Origin: JBGPQJ01 sp963829485
GTDB lineage: Bacteria; Chloroflexota; Anaerolineae; Anaerolineales; Villigracilaceae
Direction: 5' to 3'
Length of the DNA: 64,000 nucleotides
NCBI GenBank assembly: GCA_963829485.1
Contig: CAWHIK010000006.1
Coordinates: 62,001 to 126,000 of the forward strand
This document shows, piece by piece, positions 50,841 to 60,230 of the stretch. Position 1 is the stretch's first letter; each line of letters opens with the position of its first letter. The position numbers were made by a program, and so were the translations under genes. A model generated the notes under the pieces. The model did no database searches. It was not told the origin of the DNA and saw nothing but the letters and a program-made list of their open reading frames with translations.

Positions 50841-52110
50841 ATGAAAGTATTCCTGGATATGGTCGGCTGCCGTCTCAACCAGGCGGAGATAGAGTTGATG
50901 GCTGGCCGTTTTCGCTCTGAAGGACACACCATCGTTCCCGCAGCAGGTGAGGCGGACCTGGTCGTTGTGAACACCTGCACGGTCACCAGCCAGGCGGCAT
51001 CCGATTCGAGGCAGAAGATCCGGCATGCATCGAAGGCGGGCGCGAAGGACATTGTTGTCACCGGATGCTGGTCCACTCTCCAGCCGGCGCAAGCTGCGGA
51101 GCTTACCCGGCGTGATTCGGGTCATTCCCAATGACCGAAAAGACCATCTTGTTTCCGAACTGCTACATCTGCCCGAGCATGAATTCGATATCGAACCGTT
51201 TGCCCGAACACCGCTGCCCGGGCTGCACCGGCGCACGCGGGCTTTCATCAAAGCTCAGGATGGATGTGACAACCAGTGCACCTTCTGCATCACGACTCTT
51301 GCTCGCGGAAAAAGTGTATCCCGCCCAGCCGTGGATGTGCTGACAGATATCCGCGCTGCACTTCAGGGCGGCGCCCAGGAAATCGTATTAACCGGCGTTC
51401 ATCTTGGTGCTTGGGGTTTAGACGTTAACTCCCGCCTTTCTGACCTGATCAGGCGAATTTTGAGTGAGACTGACCCTCCCCGGCTGCGACTCTCATCCCT
51501 GGAGCCATGGGATCTCGACGAGGTTTTTTTCACTCTTTGGGCAGACCCACGACTTTGTCCTCACCTTCACCTGCCGATTCAATCCGGCAGCGTTGCCACC
51601 CTCAAGCGGATGCTGCGCAAGACCACCCCCGATTCATTCCGCAACCTCGTTGAGTCCGCCCGAAGGATCATCCCCGGCGTCGCGATAACCACCGATGTAA
51701 TGACGGGTTTCCCGGGTGAGACGGACGCTGAATTTACCGAAACACTTGATTTCATCCGTGAGATTGATTTTGCAGGGGCGCATGTTTTCACCTACTCCGC
51801 CCGCCCGGGCACACCCGCTGCGAGGATGAAGAATCAGGTGCCTCATGATGTCCGCAAGGTTCGCAACCGCATCCTGAGAGAAGTCTTCTCGGAGCAGGCA
51901 TTATCGTATCGGAGAAATTATATCGGACGAACGCTGCCTGTCCTGTGGGAATCCGTCACACAGGTGTCAGACTCCGGCTGGCAGCTTGAAGGATGGACGG
52001 GAAACTATATCCGTGTCTCTGCGGTTTCCCCTGAGCCTCGTTGGAATAAGATGGATTCAGTGAGAATGATTGGAATTATCGATGAAGGTATGGATGGGAT
52101 CATTACGTGA
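50841..52110 (+). CDS. mtaB: tRNA t6A37 methylthiotransferase, MtaB type, one frameshift (about 423 aa)
   Basis: Adds a methylthio group to t6A37 of tRNAs. UPF0004 domain: FLDMVGCRLNQAEIELM, VVVNTCTVTSQA and IVVTGCWS provide three cluster Cys. Radical SAM motif CDNQCTFC follows, with RGKSVSRP, EIVLTGVHLGAWG, HLHLPIQSGS and DVMTGFPGET, and a C-terminal TRAM-like domain. HxxC features and the GCRLNQ start favour MtaB over MiaB. Frame shifts near 51100 (QAAEL into PGVIRVIPND). Confidence 0.88.
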
Positions 52111-53483
52111 TGATGATTGGTATATTTCCCGCTCGATTTACAATGATTTTAGAGTGTGTTTTTCTTCCAAAAATAGTTTTTCCCGAATTCCATAAAAAGA
52201 AAATCCCGTGAGCAGCCAAAAGGCTGATAAATGGCATTGCCGGCATTCTAAAACGCTGATTGGAAGGTGCACCCGGAATGAGCATTAAATAAAGGATTGG
52301 CAAAATAACAATGGCTAACGTAAACCATTTTTTCTCAATGATTAAGAGCCCTGCCCCAACCAGATCGGTAATGTAGATTAGAGATAAAATTAGTATTGCA
52401 GGAACGAAAACACCGATTAACCACACCCTATCTTCAAAGTAGTGGTTGATCGCAGCAACCAGACCCTCTTGATTTAATACTGCCAGAGTTCCTTTGCCAC
52501 CCACCGTGATCCCCATGATTTCGGTCAGATCGGTAACGCTGGGGAGAAAATTATTGATGTCAAGCCGAAGATGCAAATAGATATAGCGAAGGGGGTCCGA
52601 ACTAATAATATTAAGAGCAAGTTCACGATTGATGTCGTTTCTATTTGCCAGCGTGTCTGGAAGATTACGGACTTTTAAGGTCTGGTCAGCCAAATCCCGC
52701 AACTCATCCCTAACAATTTCAATGTCGATACCGGATTTATTCGCCTGCAGTGAAGCCGCATTGTAGTACAAAAGGTTGAAGTTTGAAAATGTTGTGACCG
52801 TGGGAATCCCGATTGTTGATTTATTCCATAAGATCCAGGGAACAATTACGATCAGGAAGGATAATAGGTAAAGGCAGGATTTTACCACCCGCTCTCTATT
52901 GGTTTTTGCCTGGTCGAAAAATACCAAAACTATAAAAAGGTAAGGAAAAAAGGATGCGATTGGTCTGCAAAGGATGGACAAACCAACAAGAATCCCTGAC
53001 GTTACTATCCAAAATCGCTTTTTGTTTTCACGGAAAAGCAGGTAAGCCAGGATAGACCCAACAAATAAAAGCGTGAACAGCGTTTCTGTCAGCAGGAAAA
53101 TTGCAAGAGCAATGGATTTTAGGCTTATCGCCATCAGGAAGGCAGCCAATATGGCGGTTCTTTCAGAGAACAGTTTTTTACCTATTAGAAATGTAAAATA
53201 TACCGTTGCTACACTGAGAATAATTTGCGCTACAATGACAGGCAGATCTTTTTCGCCGAAAACTTTGTATATTATTGCTATGAATAATGGATAGATCGGG
53301 GTGCGATGCCCGTCGTCGATAAATCCATCTCCGTGGAGAAGCCTTAACGCGGGTTCTATATAGGTGACTGTATCGGGTTCATACGCGCGTTCAAAGTGCC
53401 CCTGTGTGGAAGCGAGTAATACAACCCTTAAGAATAATGCCAATGCCAGGCAAAAAAAATATAAGAATTGTTTTCTTATTCAT
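52103..53483 (-). CDS. GT39-type membrane glycosyltransferase, frameshift near the start (about 460 aa)
   Basis: Polytopic protein with about ten transmembrane helices. The first loop has EPDTVTYIEPALRLLHGDGF and RTPIYPLFIAIIYKVFGE, the acidic and aromatic pattern of dolichyl-phosphate-mannose mannosyltransferase-like (PMT/ArnT) enzymes, which use polyprenyl-phosphate sugars. A start ATG at 53483 (MNKKTILIFF) is joined to LALFLRVVLL across an eight-A run (T on the coding strand), where one base is probably missing. The 3' end overlaps the convergent mtaB by 8 bp. AT-richer than its neighbours. Confidence 0.75.
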
Positions 53484-53547
53484 GACCAAGGGATTATATT
53501 ATGATGAAGTGTCTTTGAGTCAATGAGTTTGTTGTTGGAATATAATT

Positions 53548-54574
53548 ATGAAAGTCGTCCGTCTTTTTTCCCCCGCTGCCATTGAATTAAATCCGCTCGT
53601 GTTCGAAGAATTGCCAATCCCTCAGCCTGGACGCGGCCAGGTACGCATCAAAGTATCCGTGTGTGGCGTGTGTCATACAGACCTGCACATCGCGGAGGGG
53701 GATATCCATCCACCGCATTTTCCGGTCACGCCAGGGCATCAGGTGGTGGGAGTCGTCAATGCGATTGGTGAAGCGCCTGCGAATAAGAAGAATAATCTTC
53801 CTGCTCTTGAAATCGGACAGAGGGTTGGTGTTCCCTGGCTGCAATCCACATGTGGTGAGTGTGAGTATTGCAAGCGTGGCGAGGAAAACCTGTGTACCTC
53901 CGCTCAATTCACCGGGTTTCATGTCGATGGCGGGTTTGCAGAATACATGCTGGCTGATGCGCGATTTGTGCTTCCACTTCCTGACACTCTGAGCGACGAG
54001 CAGGCTGCACCTCTGCTGTGTGCCGGCATCATCGGTTATCGCTCCCTGCGAAAAGCAGACATTCAGCCGGGAGAGCGCATCGGGCTGTTCGGATTTGGTG
54101 CCAGCGCTCACCTCGCTATTCAAATTGCGCGTTATTGGGATTGTCAGTGTATCTGTTTTCACCCGGTCCAAGCAGCACCAGAAACACGCGCTTGAATTGG
54201 GCGCAGCATGGGCTGGTGATGCAAATTCAGAAGGGATTGGTTCTCTCGATCGAGCAGTGATCTTTGCCCCGGCAGGCGAGCTTGTGCCCATCGCGCTTGA
54301 GAAAATCCGCCCGGGCGGAACAGTCGCCATTAACGCCATTCACATGAGCGACATTCCATCGTTTCCTTACCAAACGATCTACGGCGAGCGGACGCTGCGC
54401 TCGGTGGCGAATGCTACCTATCAGGATGGTTTGGAATTCCTGGATCTGGCAGTGAAGGCGGGGATTAAATCAACAGTCAGTCGTTATCCGCTCAAAGATG
54501 CGAATCTCGCCTTGAGCGACCTGAAGACCAGCAGGTTCAACGGCGAGGCGGTGCTGGTAGTTGCGGAGTTATGA
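53548..54574 (+). CDS. Zinc-dependent alcohol dehydrogenase, one frameshift (about 342 aa)
   Basis: MDR-superfamily enzyme. CGVCHTDLHIAEGD and PGHQVVGVV hold the catalytic zinc ligands; CGECEYCKRGEENLC is the structural zinc loop. The Rossmann part IGLFGFGASAHLAIQIARYW continues after a shift near 54150 into VSVFTRSKQHQKHALELGA and GGTVAINAIHMSDIPSFPY. It resembles the NADP-linked yjgB/propanol-preferring group. A TATAAT stretch overlaps the region just upstream of the ATG. Confidence 0.85.
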
Positions 54575-54654
54575 TATTTGTCACTTTAGAGAAAATCCCA
54601 CCGGTCGTATAATGGGTTTGCGAAATTCTTCACATTTCAAACGGGAGAGACACA

Positions 54655-55533
54655 ATGACAGCTCAAATCATTGACGGAAAATTGATCGCCCAACAGGTGC
54701 GGGACAATGTCGCCGCTGAAGTAGCCAAACGTACCGCTGCCGGAAAGCCCAAGCCGACCCTGGCGACAGTGCTTGTGGGGGAGCGGGTGGATTCAGCGAC
54801 GTACGTCCGTTCGAAGGGAAAGGCTTGCGAAGAATTGGGAATGGATTCCGTAAGCCGTCATTTACCTGAAGATATTACCCAGGAAGAACTTGAAAAGGTG
54901 ATCACGGAGCTCAATGCCGATAAGACCGTTAACGGCATTCTTGTGCAGTTGCCCCTGCCTTCGCACTTGAACGAAGAGCGCGTTCTGCAGCTCATCAGTA
55001 TCGAAAAAGACGTGGACGGTTTTTCACCCCTCAACATCGGTCGCCTTGCCCAAAAGGGCCGTGAACCCCTCTTCGTCCCCTGCACTCCCTATGGATGCAT
55101 TTACCTGCTCGAACAGGCAGGCGTGAAGATCGAAGGCGCGAATGCGGTGGTGCTCGGACGTTCGAATATCGTCGGCATGCCGGCTGCGCTGCTGCTGATC
55201 GGCAAGAATGCCACGGTGACCGTCTGCCACTCACGCACGAAGGACCTGCCCGGCGTTGTCCGTCAGGCGGATATCCTGATCGCGGCCATTGGCAAGATGG
55301 AGATGGTGCGCGGCGACTGGGTCAAGCCCGGCGCGGCAGTCATCGACGTGGGAATCAACTCCAAACCGGATGCCACCAAGAAGAGCGGCTACCGCCTCGT
55401 CGGAGATGTGAATTATGATGAGGCCAAGGAAGTAGCCGGTTTCATCACCCCGGTTCCCGGCGGCGTTGGACCGATGACGATTGCCATGTTGATGAACAAC
55501 ACCCTTCGCGCGGCGAAGATCCAGCAGGATTAA
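54655..55533 (+). CDS. folD: Bifunctional methylenetetrahydrofolate dehydrogenase/cyclohydrolase
   Basis: Interconverts 5,10-methylene- and 10-formyl-tetrahydrofolate using NADP. TYVRSKGKACEELGM contains the catalytic Lys and Tyr; GILVQLPLPSHL and the DVDGFSPLNIGRL block bind folate; VVLGRSNIVGMPAALLLI is the nucleotide-binding loop; TPVPGGVGPMTIAMLMNNT ends the enzyme. 292 aa, complete. GGGAGA precedes the ATG and TATAAT lies at about 54609. Confidence 0.95.
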   Translation: MTAQIIDGKLIAQQVRDNVAAEVAKRTAAGKPKPTLATVLVGERVDSATYVRSKGKACEELGMDSVSRHLPEDITQEELEKVITELNADKTVNGILVQLPLPSHLNEERVLQLISIEKDVDGFSPLNIGRLAQKGREPLFVPCTPYGCIYLLEQAGVKIEGANAVVLGRSNIVGMPAALLLIGKNATVTVCHSRTKDLPGVVRQADILIAAIGKMEMVRGDWVKPGAAVIDVGINSKPDATKKSGYRLVGDVNYDEAKEVAGFITPVPGGVGPMTIAMLMNNTLRAAKIQQD

Positions 55534-55552
55534 TCATCAAATCAAGTAAACC

Positions 55553-55588
55553 AATTCCCGCCTTGATTTTTCAAGGCGGGAATTTTTA
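55553..55588. terminator. Bidirectional terminator after folD
   Basis: Perfect 14-bp stem (55553-55566 with 55571-55584), four-base loop, followed by T-rich sequence; it also touches the stop of the convergent ATP-grasp gene. Confidence 0.92.
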
Positions 55589-56491
55589 TTTAGTGTATTC
55601 TTTTTTACGTCGCTCGACCAATCCGACTAATGCATGGGCAATATAGCTCAGGATAACATCCGGAACACCATCCACTGCCTTGGACTTCGCGCGCAGATCG
55701 ATGCTGTCGTTGATGTAGTCCACGGCGACGAACTTGTCCTCGGGTGTGAGTGCGATCTCTGTGGAGAAGAGATCCAAACCGCTTAGTCGGGCGATCACGC
55801 CGGTGATCTCGCGCAGTTTACCCAGACCATGACGTGCTTCTTCGTAGGCAGTGACCGGCGCGGTGATGTGGGTATCCGTCGCCCACCAGCAGGGGTAAAT
55901 TTTCCCGGCACAGTAATAGACCCTGAACCAAGTTTCGCGACCATTGATTTTCCTCGTGCGGACGCGGGATTGAAGCAGGTATCGTTGATCGGGCACTTCG
56001 ATTCGAGCCTGGAGCACCTGATCCCAGGTGGTCAGATCAAGCGCGACACCCGCTCCTCCCCCGGCATAGGAGGGTTTTGCCACAAAGGGAGTTCCCAACG
56101 GTGCCTTATCCACGGGGTCAAGCAGTTGCTTTTCCAAAAAAGATGGCAGGATGATCGTATAGGGAACATGGATCCCGTTCTCGATCAAGATGTAATGAAA
56201 GTTGGCTTTTTGTTCAGCCTTAAAAGCCACGGCAGGAGGGTTGATGAAGTAAGTCCCGTTGTCCAGCGCCCATTTTCGGATGGGATTGAACCGCATGTCG
56301 TCGTTCGCCCGGTCGAAAAGCACAGCCGGCTTGATCTCCTGCATCTGAAGCGATCGGATGGCCTGGAGGAGTGACTCCGGCTTGACCTGCCAGAGAGTGA
56401 CGCCGCGGGATGCACAGGCAGATTCAACCATCTGCACGAAATCCGAGTCGTATTCCCAATACCACGAGAGGCACAAATTGTAAGGCTTCAT
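55586..56491 (-). CDS. ATP-grasp fold protein (301 aa)
   Basis: The central part is ATP-grasp-like: FINPPAVAFKAEQKANFHYILIENGIHVP, PFVAKPSYAGGGAGVAL (ATP-binding Lys and Gly-rich loop), YLLQSRV and FSTEIALTPEDKFVAVDYINDSIDLR with the metal-binding acidic residues and Asn. N-terminal MKPYNLCLSWYWEYDSDFV begins a pre-ATP-grasp domain. The ligase substrate is unknown. The start codon follows a TATAAT by 7 nt, so translation is probably leaderless. Confidence 0.75.
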   Translation of the reverse strand: MKPYNLCLSWYWEYDSDFVQMVESACASRGVTLWQVKPESLLQAIRSLQMQEIKPAVLFDRANDDMRFNPIRKWALDNGTYFINPPAVAFKAEQKANFHYILIENGIHVPYTIILPSFLEKQLLDPVDKAPLGTPFVAKPSYAGGGAGVALDLTTWDQVLQARIEVPDQRYLLQSRVRTRKINGRETWFRVYYCAGKIYPCWWATDTHITAPVTAYEEARHGLGKLREITGVIARLSGLDLFSTEIALTPEDKFVAVDYINDSIDLRAKSKAVDGVPDVILSYIAHALVGLVERRKKEYTK

Positions 56492-56498
56492 TGGTTTG

Positions 56499-56528
56499 AT
56501 TATACGGTTTCACGTTACTGCGAGTCAA
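56499..56528 (-). promoter_or_regulatory. Promoter of the ATP-grasp gene, leaderless type
   Basis: On the minus strand TTGACT (56528-56523), an 18-nt spacer and TATAAT (56504-56499), then only 7 nt to the ATG at 56491. The best promoter of the four short-leader cases in the window. Confidence 0.75.
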
Positions 56529-56583
56529 CAAATAAATTATAATTTGACAGGCAATATCATTTTAAAGCGAGCGGGGATCTAGT

Positions 56584-58174
56584 ATGAAGCGTACCTTCAC
56601 AATCAAAATGATCATTATTATGGCTATTCTTCTGGGTGGTTGCGCAGGGGGTCCGGGTAATTCTGAAATCTTTGATGACTGAAAGTAGTTTCGTAATCGT
56701 TGAAATTACTCCTACTGCTACTCAAACAAGAACGGCAACAGCTACCCGGACGAGGACACCGATTCCAGTTCTTCCCCCTATCCGTACACCGGAAGCGAGA
56801 GAACCGTTGCCCAATACCGGGACGGTTGAGTTTCATATTATTCACTGGAATGATTTTCACGGCGAGCTCGGTGAGCATAATTTTTATGGATCTTGGGTTC
56901 CCGGTGCTGCGCGCCTTGCTGCTTTTGTGAAAGCAGAAAAAGCCAAGTATCCTTCTGGGGATGTGTTGATTTTGGATGGCGGTGACTGGTTTCAAGGCTC
57001 GCCATACTCAATCAATTCGCAAGGCGGAAAAGTATTGGATTTTTATAAACGACTTGGTGTGGATGCCATCACCGTTGGAAATCACGATTTCTTTATGGGA
57101 GTCCCCAGGTTTTATAAAATTGTGAGCGAAGCGGCTCCCATTGAAATCCTCTCGGTAAATCTGAGGAGATCCGGTCCCGGCAATACTTGTACGGATAATA
57201 GGATATTAAGCCCTTATCAGATTTATGAATTGGGAGAAGACCAGGGGGCCAAGGTCCGGGTGGCTGTCATAGGCGCTTCCATGAAGTATCTTGAGGAAGA
57301 ATCCCGGATGCCTATCCTTGGAGTTTGTTTTCCAGATCCGGCTGAAGAAATCCTAAAGATTTATGATCAACTGATTGAAAATGAAAAACCTGATGTTCTG
57401 GTAGTTCTGAGTCATAACGGGTTTGCCCAGGATCGTGAACTCGCTCAAACTCTTAATGATGCCGGAAAACCTGTCGATATTATTATCGGAGGTCATTCCC
57501 ACACCTGGATTGAAAAGGTGGAAATGGTTGGCGGGACCTCAATTGTGCAGGTGGGCGGATTAGGGAATGGAGTAGGGGTATTTGACCTTTTATATGATCG
57601 CGCTTCTAAAAAGTTGAAAATGGACTGGAGACAGGAAGTTTTTTCCCTTTGCTCTCCAGTAGATGATGATACTGTCACCTTTCTAGCCGATACTTTACCA
57701 ACACCCACGGCTACACCTTTGAATGCTGTGATTAGGAATCCCGATTACAGCTATTTGATCGATATGCTGCCCATTTATAAATCTGTTGGGTACTGGACCT
57801 TGGGTAAAGGGAAATTCCCCGCCCTGGATGCTGGAATGGTTGAATGTCAGACGATTGTCAGCCATCGTAAGGAATACCCTTTCGGTCTGTTTGCCCATTC
57901 ACCAGCAGAGCTGCGGTTTGAATTGAAAGGGAATTACAAGAAATTTATTACGGAGATAGGAATTAAAGAAACTGCGTGTGGTGATGGGGCTTCTTTCGCG
58001 GTTTTCGTGGACGACCGGGAAATCTACCGCTCCGAGAATATGCTGGCTTCCAGTACACCCATCCCGCTAACCTTGGATGTCAGCGGGGGTAATATACTCA
58101 CTCTTAAGACGATATCCGGCGATGACATTTCCTGCGATTGGACGATATGGGGAGATCCTTATTTGATTAGGTAA
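56584..58174 (+). CDS. 5'-nucleotidase/metallophosphatase lipoprotein, frameshift near the start (about 529 aa)
   Basis: Lipoprotein signal peptide MKRTFTIKMIIIMAILLGGC, then a shift near 56670 into MTESSFVIVEITPTATQ and a Thr/Arg/Pro spacer. The calcineurin-like domain has IIHWNDFHGEL, LDGGDWFQGSP, VGNHDFFMG, VVLSHNGF and IIGGHSHTW, the five metal-binding blocks of UshA-like enzymes. A C-terminal NPCBM-like beta domain (GYWTLGKGKFPALDAG to the end) replaces the usual nucleotide-specificity domain. Surface-anchored phosphoesterase; substrate unknown. Confidence 0.8.
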
Positions 58175-58200
58175 ATAGACTGGTGTCTTCGCTAATCAAG

Positions 58201-58243
58201 AAAATGCCCGAGGGTGCGCTATATCCCTCGGGCATTGTTTTCT
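58201..58243. terminator. Bidirectional terminator between the phosphatase and RNHCP genes
   Basis: AATGCCCGAGGG (58203-58214) pairs perfectly with CCCTCGGGCATT (58225-58236); GTTTTCT follows on the plus strand. Confidence 0.88.
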
Positions 58244-58721
58244 AAAGTCGTCCAAACAATTGGTCTTGCAATTGGCGACGATCATCTGCTGCAAGAAGAG
58301 TGATCCCTGTTTGTGTTGTCGGAGGGTTCTCAATCGTTTCCAGGTCGAAGGAAGCTTCAAAAACAGTCCATAACATCTCCGTGCTGTCATCTGCCGCTAT
58401 CCGGTTGATGGAGATTTTCCCACACTCATCGCACTGATGCACCAGCATGATTTCGCCCCGGTTTGCACCACAGTATTTTTTGTTGGTCCTTTTTATGGTG
58501 AGAGCGACGGGCTGCATAACGGCTTTGCAGGCGGATAACCTATCCCCGGCTTCGAATAAATCGAGATGCCGCGATGACAAGCAATACGGACAATGGTTAC
58601 GGTGATGAACACCTGAAAACAACGCTTCTGCTGAAACAAAGTTCCGGCATTTCAGGCAGACGAAATCGCCAAACGAATTGTGCCCCTTCCGTTCATAAGG
58701 GCGATGAAGGCGAGTTTTCAT
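58242..58721 (-). CDS. RNHCP-domain zinc protein (159 aa)
   Basis: FVCLKCRNFV and HRNHCPYCLSSRHLD are the defining blocks of the RNHCP family; CGANRGEIMLVHQCDECGKISINRIAADD adds a second ribbon. Probably an RNA-related zinc protein; function unproven. The start overlaps the stop of rsgA by 4 nt, a known pairing habit for this family. Confidence 0.85.
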   Translation of the reverse strand: MKTRLHRPYERKGHNSFGDFVCLKCRNFVSAEALFSGVHHRNHCPYCLSSRHLDLFEAGDRLSACKAVMQPVALTIKRTNKKYCGANRGEIMLVHQCDECGKISINRIAADDSTEMLWTVFEASFDLETIENPPTTQTGITLLAADDRRQLQDQLFGRL

Positions 58722-59705
58722 GGTGACACCCTCAACTTAAGATAACTCTCGTAACGATACGGGCTGATCTCTCCGTTTACGACTGCCTTGCGGATGGCAC
58801 ATCCGGGTTCGTTGTCGTGACTGCAATCGAGACCGAATTTGCATTTCCCGATGAGCGGACGCATTTCAGGAAAAAACTGGTCGAGACTGTCATTGCAAGA
58901 ATCCCACAAACCAAACTCACGGATTCCCGGAGTGTCCACGATCGCGCCTTCGCCGTCGAGCGAAAACATCTCGAGGTGGGTGGTCGTATGAAGTCCCTTA
59001 CCCTGGTTGCCCTGGCTGACTTCCTTGAACTCGCAACCCGAGTCCCGGCTGGATGGCATTGAGCAGCGATGTCTTTCCAACTCCGGACTTGCCTACCAGG
59101 ACAGATATTTTCCCACGGAGAGTCTGTTTGATTTCGTTGAGACCCTCTCCGGTCAGGGAGCTGACGCAAAGGACACGATAGCCGATCCGTTGATAGGATT
59201 CGACAACTTCATCAATTTCACGACGGTCTGTCAACAGATCGACCTTGGTTATGCAAATCAGCGACGGTAATTCGGAGGCTTCCGCCGAGACCAGATATCG
59301 GTCTAGCAGATGCCATTTAGGCGTCGGGCTCACAGCGGCGAACACAGGCACAACCTGGTCGATGTTTGAGACGATGACCTGTTCGAAAACGCGCTGACCG
59401 GTGGTGGTGGCAGGGCGAGAGAATTTGTTCCGCCTTGGCAGGATTTCGGTGATCATCCCGCTGTTGCTGCCAGCGTCTGTAAAAAGGACAGCATCGCCGA
59501 TTGCCACCGGGTCCACATGCTCGATTTCGCGGATCTGCCGCACCCTGTGCCGCAACGAACTTGGGTCGGCAGTGGGGTAAATCAATTGTTTACGAAGGCG
59601 GGTCGATAGCTCGCAAACGATGTCGCGCTCTTCGGTACGGACCGTGTAATGTCCGAGATTCTTTCGGAAGACGACACCCTGGCCGCTTCCATTGGATGTA
59701 TTCAT
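58718..59705 (-). CDS. rsgA: Ribosome small subunit-dependent GTPase A, one frameshift (about 329 aa)
   Basis: Late 30S assembly GTPase. N-terminal OB-fold (GHYTVRTEERDIVCELSTRLRKQ), circularly permuted GTPase with G4 first (ICITKVDLL), then G1 LVGKSGVGKTSLLNAI and G3 DTPGIREFGLWD, and the zinc motif CKFGLDCSHDNEPGC (Cys, Cys, His, Cys). The frame shifts near 59045 (PGLGLR into FKEVSQGNQGKG). Usual length. Confidence 0.9.
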
Positions 59706-59865
59706 TGTATAGAGTTCCTGTAAGCGGGCTTCGTCGCAGCCATAAAAAGGCTGGATAAGGCGCGCGAATATGTTGCAACGAATTTAACGACAATTGTCCT
59801 TTCTTGCTCATTTGGACGGGTACGTTTATGTGTTGTTGTTTGGTCGATAAGACTTGGCCTGACAT
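59590..59865 (-). CDS. Small ORF with strong ribosome binding site (up to 91 aa), overlaps rsgA start
   Basis: AAAGGAGC lies 5 nt before the ATG at 59865. The product begins MSGQVLSTKQQHINVPVQ and is basic. It overlaps the first 116 bp of rsgA in another frame, so its end is doubtful; it may be shorter than shown or shifted. No family recognised. Its leader resembles that of the 21-codon ORF at 60067-60132. Confidence 0.35.
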   Translation of the reverse strand: MSGQVLSTKQQHINVPVQMSKKGQLSLNSLQHIRAPYPAFLWLRRSPLTGTLYNEYIQWKRPGCRLPKESRTLHGPYRRARHRLRAIDPPS

Positions 59866-59883
59866 ACAATGCTCCTTTCATGA

Positions 59884-59920
59884 ATAAAAAAACCAGCCTC
59901 AGAAATAATCCGTGGCTGGT
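59884..59920 (-). terminator. Terminator-like hairpin upstream of the small ORF
   Basis: ACCAGCC (59892-59898) pairs with GGCTGGT (59914-59920); on the minus strand seven T follow. It would end a short transcript starting in the permease-rsgA interval. Confidence 0.7.
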
Positions 59921-60008
59921 GAAAATTCTCAAGAGACCGCGTCTGCTGGTTTACCGGGATTCATGCCGAAAGCAGGAATCAACAGGTTAACGAGTAGAGA
60001 TGGGAATC

Positions 60009-60038
60009 AAAAAGCCACGGGGCATGTGCACCCGTGGC
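60009..60038 (-). terminator. Terminator after the 21-codon ORF
   Basis: GCCACGGG (60014-60021) and CCCGTGGC (60031-60038) form a perfect 8-bp stem with a 9-nt loop; TTTTT follows on the minus strand. Confidence 0.8.
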
Positions 60039-60066
60039 CATTATTCAGGAAGCGAAAAGACTTTCC

Positions 60067-60132
60067 TTAAGGCTTAAGGCGTGCACATGCAGCTTGGATT
60101 TGGACAAGCACCGATGCTGAGTTATTGAACAT
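60067..60132 (-). CDS. 21-aa peptide with own ribosome binding site and terminator
   Basis: ATG at 60132, preceded by AAAGGAG 8 nt upstream; reads MFNNSASVLVQIQAACARLKP and stops at TAA, 29 nt before a terminator hairpin. Could be a leader peptide, a regulatory peptide or a small precursor; nothing in the sequence decides. No SAM enzyme or exporter adjoins it. Confidence 0.45.
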   Translation of the reverse strand: MFNNSASVLVQIQAACARLKP

Positions 60133-60230
60133 GAACACGCTCCTTTCGTAAAAATGAATTAACTGCGACGAGTTTACCAGCAGGATATTTGACTGTCAAG
60201 AATGAACGGGGTGACGTGAATTCGTCCATC

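Noticed and set aside
59929..59964. 11-codon frame MNPGKPADAVS before the hairpin at 59884-59920
   Set aside because: No ribosome binding site; longer frame upstream lacks a good start.
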